Made by a program: the position numbers and the translations under genes
Notes under the pieces: generated by a model
Seen by the model: only the letters and a program-made list of their open reading frames with translations
Told to the model about the DNA's origin: nothing
Database searches by the model: none
In this document: positions 25,668-30,996 of the stretch, in pieces
Layout: the number at the start of each line of letters is the position of its first letter
Numbering within the stretch: the stretch's first letter is position 1
Assembly (NCBI GenBank): GCA_044344935.1
Contig: JBIJCA010000011.1
Location: 1-33,373 of the forward strand
DNA length: 33,373 bases
Direction of reading: 5' to 3'
Source: Aquimonas sp044344935
Lineage (GTDB): Bacteria > Pseudomonadota > Gammaproteobacteria > Xanthomonadales > Xanthomonadaceae

Positions 25668-25695
25668 AAACCCCGCGCCCTGCGCGGGGTTTTTT
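25668..25695 (+). terminator. Strong intrinsic terminator after the kinase gene
   Basis: Stem CCCCGCGC with GCGCGGGG (extended by AAA/TTT), a 3-base CCT loop, and six T residues in a row at 25690-25695. It also insulates the YCII-like gene downstream. Confidence 0.93.
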
Positions 25696-25827
25696 CTGGC
25701 CGGCCGTTCCCTACTCGCGCCAAGCGGAGGGAGCAGCTGCTCCGGCTCTGACCCAAAATGTCGAAACCCATCGCGCTGCGTCGACCAACCCTGCCCGCAG
25801 CCCGCGGGTCTGATCCGGAGAACCGAA

Positions 25828-26178
25828 ATGAACTACATCCTGCTGATCTACGGCGATGAAGCCGCGTCCGCCGACTGGACCGAAGCCGACTGGCAGGCCT
25901 GCTATGCCGCACACGAGGCCTACGGCAAGGAGATGGAGGCCGCCGGGGTGGTACGCGGCGGTGCGGAACTCAAGCCCGTCGCCACCGCGCGCACCGTGCG
26001 CTTCAACGGCGGCAAGGCCGGCGAGCCTATCGATGGCCCCTTCGCCGAGGCCCGCGAAACCCTGGGCGGCTACTACCTGATCGAAGTCGATGCGATCCAC
26101 GAAGCGCTGGCCTGGGCCGCGAAGATGCCCTGCATGCAGGGCGGCGGTGTCGAGGTGCGCGAGCTTGGCATGACCTGA
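25828..26178 (+). CDS. YCII-related (DGPF-domain) protein
   Basis: The product is 116 residues. GGAGAA lies five bases before ATG 25828. The sequence has the standard pattern of the YCII/DGPF family: MNYILLIYGDE at the start, then YGKEMEAAGVVRGGAELKP, the signature DGPFAEARETLGGYYLIEV, and a terminal helix (ALAWAAKMP). It is a dimeric ferredoxin-like alpha-beta barrel fold. Members often sit beside ECF41-type sigma factor genes, but none is adjacent here. The biochemical function is not established for the family. It is flanked by terminators on both sides, so it is probably a single-gene unit. Confidence 0.9.
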   Translation: MNYILLIYGDEAASADWTEADWQACYAAHEAYGKEMEAAGVVRGGAELKPVATARTVRFNGGKAGEPIDGPFAEARETLGGYYLIEVDAIHEALAWAAKMPCMQGGGVEVRELGMT

Positions 26179-26209
26179 GCGCCTTCGTCGCTTCGCCCGC
26201 AAGCGCGAT

Positions 26210-26242
26210 CCCCTGCCAAGCGACCTCGGCGCTTGGCGGGGG
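26210..26242. terminator. Hairpin between convergent genes, candidate bidirectional terminator
   Basis: GCCAAGCG pairs with CGCTTGGC around a 7-base loop, and CCCC/GGGG extends the stem across a G-U pair. No T-tract follows on either strand. It lies between the plus-strand YCII gene and the minus-strand DUF6498 gene, where termination is needed. Confidence 0.5.
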
Positions 26243-26381
26243 CCACGCCAGACCGTGGTTTCAGTCAGCCTGCTCCGCCGTGCGGGGCGGGAACGTTCGC
26301 GCCGAAGCGATCCATGGGGCGCCCGTGGGGTGAGCCCGCCCGATCAGGCCGAGGCCCGACCGGCGCCACCTCTGGAGTCGT

Positions 26382-27065
26382 TCATGCAGGCGTCCGCTTT
26401 GCCAGCAGCGCATGTTCGATCACGTGCATGCCCGCGTCCGCTGCCGTCTTGAGCGCGAGAAAGAACAGCACGGCCGTACTGCCGCCGAGCACGGCGCCAA
26501 GGATGATCGAGAGGTGCATGGGCAGGATGCGCAGGTAAGGCATGAACATCAGGGTGCCGATGTTCGGCCGTCCCCCGAGATCGGCCTCCACGTGTTCGCG
26601 ATGCGAGGCCGCGTGGGTGCGCCAGAACGCATAGCCGAGGCCCAGAAACAGCAGCAGATCGATGGGGCCCAACACCCCCATCACCACCTGCGTCACTTCG
26701 CCTGTGCCCGCATCGGTGACCGGCACGACTCCACCGCCGCTGATCGACGTCGCAGTGAATCCGGCCAGGAACACGAAGTAGAAGAAGTGGAAGAAGCCGT
26801 AGTGAAGGGCGAAGAAGTTCGCCACCTCGGTCCGCGTGGCCGGCGTGGGCTCGACGCTGCGATTGTTGATCTTCAGGCCTTCCGTGCTGAACTCGACCAG
26901 CTTGAGGATGCGTCGGCGCGCGAACACGCCGATCACCACGCTCTGGATCCAGAACGGCCACAGCACAGCGAGCAGGCTCCAGTCGAACAGCAGGGCGACG
27001 GCAGCCGTCAGCGCGTTGCTGGCCAGGATGTTGCGCAAAGCGCGATCGCGTGACGCAGGGCTCAT
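26382..27065 (-). CDS. DUF6498-type integral membrane protein
   Basis: The product is 227 residues. ATG 27065 has a GGAG Shine-Dalgarno at seven bases; the longer open frame upstream is not credible. Four to five hydrophobic helices are visible: ALTAAVALLFDWSLLAVLWPFWIQSVVIGVF, FFALHYGFFHFFYFVFLAGF, VMGVLGPIDLLLFLGLGYAFW, and LPMHLSIILGAVLGGSTAVLFFLAL. The WPFWIQSVVIGVF..RR and ALHYGFFHFFY elements match what I recall of DUF6498. The function of the family is unknown. The gene is divergent from the M24 peptidase and converges on the YCII gene. It is probably in the cytoplasmic membrane. Confidence 0.85.
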   Translation of the reverse strand: MSPASRDRALRNILASNALTAAVALLFDWSLLAVLWPFWIQSVVIGVFARRRILKLVEFSTEGLKINNRSVEPTPATRTEVANFFALHYGFFHFFYFVFLAGFTATSISGGGVVPVTDAGTGEVTQVVMGVLGPIDLLLFLGLGYAFWRTHAASHREHVEADLGGRPNIGTLMFMPYLRILPMHLSIILGAVLGGSTAVLFFLALKTAADAGMHVIEHALLAKRTPA

Positions 27066-27253
27066 GGTCGACTCCGCTGTTCGAATCGGGTGGCTGGCTG
27101 CCTGTCGGACTTGGGTTGGCCGGGCTGCGAATCCGCCTGCGCGGTCCATTTTCCCGTCGACTCTTGGCCGAGCACCCACTCTTGACCTTCAAGTCGTCGA
27201 AAAACTGTCCTCGCGCAGTCGACTATCGCCTCGACCCCCAAAGCCCGGCAGGC

Positions 27254-27262
27254 TGCTAGGGT
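27254..27262 (+). promoter_or_regulatory. Candidate extended -10 element for the M24 peptidase gene
   Basis: TGCTAGGGT lies about 80 bp before the start codon and closely matches the TGCTAGGAT upstream of the kinase gene. No good -35 is seen. The 279-bp divergent region shows nothing else I recognise. Confidence 0.3.
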
Positions 27263-27344
27263 CAGACGCCCAAGCGAACGGCACAGCGTGCGTCCGCCCG
27301 CCTGTGGCAGTCTTGCGCTCTTCTCTGATAACCCGGGTGTTCCC

Positions 27345-28733
27345 ATGCACAGATCCTCCAGCGCTGCGCCAAGCCTGTCGATGCTTGCCGCCGTCTGCGG
27401 CGTCCTGCTCGCCGGTCTTGCTGCGGCGAGTTCGCCGGTGGGCCCGCTGCAGGGGCGCGTCATCGACTCCGCTGACAGTTTTGCCGTGCTCGCGCCGCGT
27501 GCGCGCATCGAGCCCGAAAACCGCATGCTTGTCGAGCGTCTTGAGCAGCTGCTGCCGCTGCTGATGGCCGAGGCCGATCTCGACATGTGGCTGGTCCTGA
27601 ACCGCGAGTACGCCGAAGACCCGGTCTACTTCAGCCTGGTGCCGCAGCCGAGCTTTGCCGCCCGTCGTACCACCATGCTGGTGTTCCACCGCAAGGACGA
27701 CGGCAGCGTCGACAAACTCAGCGTCAACCGCTATCCGCTGGGTGAGCCCTACGAGTCGGCCTGGTCCGGTGGTGACCTCGCTGAACAATGGAAGGCGCTG
27801 GGCACGCTGATCGCCGAGCGTGATCCCGCACGCATCGGCATCAATGTCTCGCGCGAATGGCCGGTGGCCGATGGCCTGACCCAGGGGCTGCACTCGCAGC
27901 TGCTGGAGGTGCTCACACCAGCGCTGCGGGCGCGTCTGGTGCCCGCGGAAGATCTGGTCGTGCGTTGGCTGGAGACGCGCTCGCAGTCGGAGCTGGGTGC
28001 CTACCCACACATCATGGGCATCGCTCGCGGCGTGATCGCGGAGGGCTTCAGCAATCGGGTGATCACGCCCGGCGTCACCACCACGGACGATGTCGCCTGG
28101 TATCTGCGGGAACGGTTCGAGGCGCTCGGCCTGCCGATCTGGTTCATGCCTTACGTGAACCTGCAGCGGCCCGGCGAGGCCTGCGAGCGCGACACCGATT
28201 TCTGCGGTATCAGCGGCGTGATCCAGCCGGGCGATGTGCTGCACACCGACGTGGGCATCTGCTACCTGAAACTCTGCACGGACACGCAGGAGATGGGCTA
28301 CGTCGCCCGTGCGGGCGAAACCGGCGTACCGGCGGGCCTGCTGCAGGCGCTCCCAGTTGGCAACCAGTGGCAGGATCTGCTCACCGCCGAGTTCCGCAGC
28401 GGACGCAGCGGCAACCAGATTCTGGCGGGCACGCGCGAGGCGGCGCAGAAAGCGGGCATCGTCAGCAGCACCTACACGCATCCGCTCGGCATGTTCGGCC
28501 ACGCGCCGGGGCCCACGGTCGGCATGTGGGACAACCAGGGGCCGACGCCCGTGCAGGGCGACTGGCTCCTGCATCCCTCGACCGTCTATGCGATCGAGGG
28601 CAACGTCAAGGTGCAGCTGCCCGAGTGGGACGGCCAGTGGGTGCAGATCAAGTTGGAGCAGGGCGCGGTCTTCAACGGCGAGCGCGTGATCTACCTGGCC
28701 GGCCGGCAGACGCAGTGGCACGTGGTGCGCTGA
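27345..28733 (+). CDS. Secreted M24-family metallopeptidase (Xaa-Pro aminopeptidase-like)
   Basis: The product is 462 residues. ATG 27345 begins a signal peptide (LSMLAAVCGVLLAGLAAASS), so the enzyme should be periplasmic or lipid-free secreted. The N-terminal creatinase-like domain spans roughly residues 40-215. The pita-bread catalytic domain follows, with a full set of likely metal ligands: Asp302 and Asp313 (HTDVGICYLKLCTD, the usual spacing of 11), His379 (HPLGMFGH), Glu418 (AIEGNVK) and Glu438 (KLEQG). Such enzymes cleave N-terminal residues ahead of proline or hydrolyse related amide bonds; the exact substrate is not predictable. Extracytoplasmic M24 proteins of this size are common in Xanthomonadales. 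It appears to be transcribed alone. Confidence 0.92.
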   Translation: MHRSSSAAPSLSMLAAVCGVLLAGLAAASSPVGPLQGRVIDSADSFAVLAPRARIEPENRMLVERLEQLLPLLMAEADLDMWLVLNREYAEDPVYFSLVPQPSFAARRTTMLVFHRKDDGSVDKLSVNRYPLGEPYESAWSGGDLAEQWKALGTLIAERDPARIGINVSREWPVADGLTQGLHSQLLEVLTPALRARLVPAEDLVVRWLETRSQSELGAYPHIMGIARGVIAEGFSNRVITPGVTTTDDVAWYLRERFEALGLPIWFMPYVNLQRPGEACERDTDFCGISGVIQPGDVLHTDVGICYLKLCTDTQEMGYVARAGETGVPAGLLQALPVGNQWQDLLTAEFRSGRSGNQILAGTREAAQKAGIVSSTYTHPLGMFGHAPGPTVGMWDNQGPTPVQGDWLLHPSTVYAIEGNVKVQLPEWDGQWVQIKLEQGAVFNGERVIYLAGRQTQWHVVR

Positions 28734-28869
28734 GGCCCTGAGACGGGAATCGGGCTTAGGGACACAGGCCCAGGGACCAGGGACACGCAAGAGCCTTGCG
28801 ATTCCCGGCGCTGGTGCGCGTGGCCGCCACGTTCGGCCCTTGACCGGGATCGGCGTCAGCATCCACGGA

Positions 28870-29039
28870 ATAGGGTGGGCCCTGGCCCACCACGGTCTTG
28901 ATGTCGCCGCCACCGCTGTGGTTGGTGATGTGGCCGCGCCTGTTGAGAGTTTCGCGTTTGCGCGCGTGGAGAAACGAGTCTCTGGGCGAGCTGCACCGGG
29001 GCAGGTGTGGGGCTCATGGTGGGCCAGGGCCCACCCTAT
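28870..29039. repeat. REP-like element: 23-bp perfect inverted pair of GGTGGGCC palindromes
   Basis: The left arm (28870-28892) and right arm (29017-29039) are exact reverse complements over 23 bp, 124 bp apart. Each arm contains its own palindrome: GGTGGGCC, two bases, then GGCCCACC. This double symmetry is typical of paired REP (BIME-like) elements mobilised by RAYT transposases. No transposase is present in the window. Confidence 0.8.
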
Positions 29040-29081
29040 GCGATGGGCTTGACCGCGAGCCTGGCCCGGCGACGACTTCCC

Positions 29082-29102
29082 GAATCCCGAATCCCGAATC
29101 CC
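29082..29102. repeat. Three tandem GAATCCC heptamers after the EF-hand-like gene
   Basis: Three perfect units. On the minus strand they read GGGATTC and begin 7 bp after the stop codon of the minus-strand gene ending at 29110, in the same orientation as the array after the kinase gene. Confidence 0.9.
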
Positions 29103-29109
29103 GGTGCGC

Positions 29110-29358
29110 TCAGCCCCGTGCTTCGCGCAGCTTGGCCGACAGCGACTCCAGCCGGGCCTTCATCGCCGCATCGATTTCGTCCGGACGGATCCGGTCGATG
29201 ATGTTCTTGAGCACACGCATCTCGTTGGCGTCGATGCGGCCGTCGCGTTCGGCGATGGCGATCAGGTGGTCGAGTTCGGTGGCATCCAGCCGACCGTCGT
29301 TGCCGAAGCAGGACACCGAGCGGAACGTCAGTTCCAGATAGTCGCGCGACTCGTTCAT
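29110..29358 (-). CDS. Small EF-hand-like / TerB-like protein of unknown function
   Basis: The product is 82 residues from ATG 29358. The longer open frame to 29472 would run through an inverted-repeat-rich leader and is not credible. Two similar helix-loop-helix units are seen: FGNDGRLDATELDHLIAIA and ERDGRIDANEMRVLKNII, each with the DGxIxxxE pattern of a short calcium-binding or degenerate EF-hand. The RDGRIDANEMRVLKNI pattern is also reminiscent of TerB-like proteins. The loops lack a full set of oxygen ligands, so calcium binding is uncertain. There is no signal peptide, so it should be cytoplasmic. It lies downstream of the glycosyltransferase gene with a 185-bp structured gap. The ribosome-binding site is weak. 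Confidence 0.75.
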   Translation of the reverse strand: MNESRDYLELTFRSVSCFGNDGRLDATELDHLIAIAERDGRIDANEMRVLKNIIDRIRPDEIDAAMKARLESLSAKLREARG

Positions 29359-29386
29359 GGCAGTACCAAGGGCAGAAAATGAAGAG

Positions 29387-29474
29387 GCCGCAGCATGCGG
29401 CAGGCTTGAGCAATCCTCAAGCCATGCCCGCTGTTGTCGCGGCGTGCGGCCCGCTGCCCTCGCGCGCCGCACGC
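29387..29474 (-). other. Three consecutive perfect inverted repeats in the leader of the EF-hand-like gene
   Basis: GCCGCA/TGCGGC (29387-29401, 3-base loop), GCTTGAG/CTCAAGC (29404-29422, 5-base loop) and a 9-bp stem GCGTGCGGC (29442-29450 with 29466-29474, 15-base loop). They lie between two minus-strand genes. They could end the glycosyltransferase transcript or structure the next leader. Confidence 0.55.
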
Positions 29475-29543
29475 GCTCGCTCGGGTGGTGCCTTGCCGGC
29501 CTCGGGTGCCCATCGCGCGCGCCAGCATCGCGGGCGGCTCGCG

Positions 29544-30287
29544 TCAGCTTTCACGCGCCCATGCGTTCGCCAGCGTGTACTGCGTGCGCAGCCAGGCCTT
29601 GCGAAGCTTGGTCGCGAGCCGGCGTTCCTCGACCTTGGCGCCAATGCTGCTGTCCTGGCTGGTGTCGTCCAGCTCGATGACCGCCGGCGAGACGCCGCGC
29701 ATGACCAGGCCCTGCGACTCCCACCAGTAGCGCAGGTCAACATCGACCGGGCGACCGAAGGGCACGCGGCTGGCGAGCAGCTTTTCGGCGCCGCGACGGC
29801 TGATCACATAACCCGCGGTCAGGCTGGGCACGCGCCGGTAGCGCAGCAGCACATGGCCGTCGCACAGCGCAGTCTGCGACTTCGCTTTCTCGCGCTTGCC
29901 GATCTCGACGCGGCCGATCAGCTTGGCCATGTCCCAGCGCTCGCTGCTGTCCGCCAGAGCCTGCAGCACGTCGCTGAAGGCCGGGCGCAGGCGCACATCG
30001 TCCTCCAGCACCACCGCCGCTGGATGCGCCGAATCCAGCAGCCAGCGCCAGGCCTTGAGATGGCTCGCGTAGCAGCCCTTCTCGCCGTTCACCAGCGGCT
30101 TGTGAAAGCCGCGCGCATTCAGCGCCGGGCTGTAAAGCGCGCCCTGCTCGATCTGCGGCAGCGCCGTCCAGAGCACGCCCGGCAGGCGCTGGCCCGTGAG
30201 CCCATGGCGGGCGAACTCCGCCTGCATGCGCGCACAGCGCTCGACGTCGCGGTCGAGGTTGATGAACAGGATCGGCCAGGGCGGCAT
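29544..30287 (-). CDS. Glycosyltransferase family 25 protein (LPS-type sugar transferase)
   Basis: The product is 247 residues from ATG 30287; the 31-residue extension upstream is not protein-like. Family 25 hallmarks are present: ILFINLDRDVERCARM at the N-terminus, NGEKGCYASHLKAW (68-80), the VLEDDV motif with Glu95-Asp96-Asp97 for nucleotide-sugar and metal binding, and SLTAGYVISRRGAEKLL. Family members transfer galactose or other sugars onto lipooligosaccharide or glycoproteins. It has no membrane segment. It is isolated from other LPS genes here, so the acceptor is unknown. Its promoter probably lies in the divergent gap of about 125 bp shared with the small secreted protein. Confidence 0.92.
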   Translation of the reverse strand: MPPWPILFINLDRDVERCARMQAEFARHGLTGQRLPGVLWTALPQIEQGALYSPALNARGFHKPLVNGEKGCYASHLKAWRWLLDSAHPAAVVLEDDVRLRPAFSDVLQALADSSERWDMAKLIGRVEIGKREKAKSQTALCDGHVLLRYRRVPSLTAGYVISRRGAEKLLASRVPFGRPVDVDLRYWWESQGLVMRGVSPAVIELDDTSQDSSIGAKVEERRLATKLRKAWLRTQYTLANAWARES

Positions 30288-30412
30288 GGTCGGAACGGGC
30301 AGGCGAGGGCGCGAGATGGTCGCATGGACGCGGCGGCGGAGCGATTTGGGTACCCTGAAAGCGCCGCCGATTGCCGGCACCGCTCCCGAACCAGCCCGTG
30401 GTTTACCGCTCC

Positions 30413-30760
30413 GTGCCTTTGTCTCGATCGCTCCTGCGCTGTGTCTTTCTGTTCGGCGTGTTGCTCATCGCAGGCCCGGCTTTTGCGATCTTCGACGCCC
30501 TTCCGGACGATCTGCGCCCACTCGCCGACGCAGCTCAACGTGGCCAATCCGATGCGGCCTGGCGTCTGGTCGAGGCCCTGCTCGATCGCGGGATGGGTGG
30601 CAGTGCCATTCGCTGGGCGGAGCTCGGCGCCGAACAGGGCGACTGTCGCTGTATCCGCGAGATGCAGGTGTTTGCGCGACGGTCCAGCCGCGGCGATTCG
30701 GCGCGCAGGAAGTGGGAGCGTCTGGCGCTGAAGCACGGCTGCGACAACGCCGACGACTGA
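30413..30760 (+). CDS. Small secreted protein, Sel1-like helices, unknown function
   Basis: The product is about 115 residues. Start choice is uncertain: GTG 30413 gives a compact signal peptide (SRSLLRCVFLFGVLLIAGPAFA), while TTG 30371, GTG 30398 and TTG 30419 are alternatives, and none has a clear Shine-Dalgarno. The mature part is alpha-helical with features of a single Sel1-like pair: LADAAQRGQSDAAWRLVEALL and AIRWAELGAEQGDCRCIREMQVF. It has a Cys-Arg-Cys and one further Cys near the end. Sel1-like repeats mediate protein contacts. Its stop codon falls inside the left arm of the 30759-30940 inverted-repeat element, whose right side provides a terminator. Confidence 0.7.
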   Translation: MPLSRSLLRCVFLFGVLLIAGPAFAIFDALPDDLRPLADAAQRGQSDAAWRLVEALLDRGMGGSAIRWAELGAEQGDCRCIREMQVFARRSSRGDSARRKWERLALKHGCDNADD

Positions 30761-30940
30761 GAGCGTGCGAAAAAACCCTCCGCCTACTGCGGCCGCCTCT
30801 GGCCGCCCGTGGAGGCAGCGCGCTACGCGAATTCCGCGGTCATTTGGCTCGCCAAATCCCCTTGATTCCACGCACCGCGCCTTGCCACGAACGCCCAGAG
30901 ACGCCCTCGCTAAGGCGTCTGGGTTTTTTCACGCGCTCTG
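30759..30940. repeat. 182-bp element bounded by near-perfect 20-bp inverted repeats with T-tracts pointing outward
   Basis: The arms at 30759-30778 and 30921-30940 are inverted copies with 17 of 20 positions matching. Each carries GGGTTTTTTC reading outward. Inside are a GCGGCC/GGCCGC stem nested in CCTCC/GGAGG, and a perfect ATTTGGC/GCCAAAT hairpin (30842-30857). It looks like a MITE- or REP-type mobile repeat. Its left arm begins within the preceding stop codon. Confidence 0.65.
30894..30929 (+). terminator. Intrinsic terminator before the last gene
   Basis: CCCAGA and ACGCC pair with GGCGTCTGGG across a 2-base bulge, with an 8-base loop, followed by six T residues (30924-30929). It ends transcription of the small secreted-protein gene and forms the right side of the inverted-repeat element. 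Confidence 0.85.
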
Positions 30941-30996
30941 AGCTTTCGCGAATCCGATCGTGCCTTCAGCATGCGCGCCTTCTTTCGGAGGTGATC

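Larger units (their letters stand above)
28734..29109. other. Gene-free stretch of 376 bp rich in repeats
   Basis: It contains, in order: a GGGAATCGGG remnant at 28744-28753 with related AGGGACCAGGGACAC sequence downstream, a pair of inverted REP-like palindromes, and a heptamer array. Open frames here have no ribosome-binding site. I read it as accumulated intergenic repeats between two convergent genes. Confidence 0.7.

Noticed and set aside
26412..27053. 213-residue plus-strand open frame opposite the DUF6498 gene
   Set aside because: Highly charged, hydrophilic composition typical of the antisense of a membrane protein; the minus-strand gene has a ribosome-binding site and clear helices.
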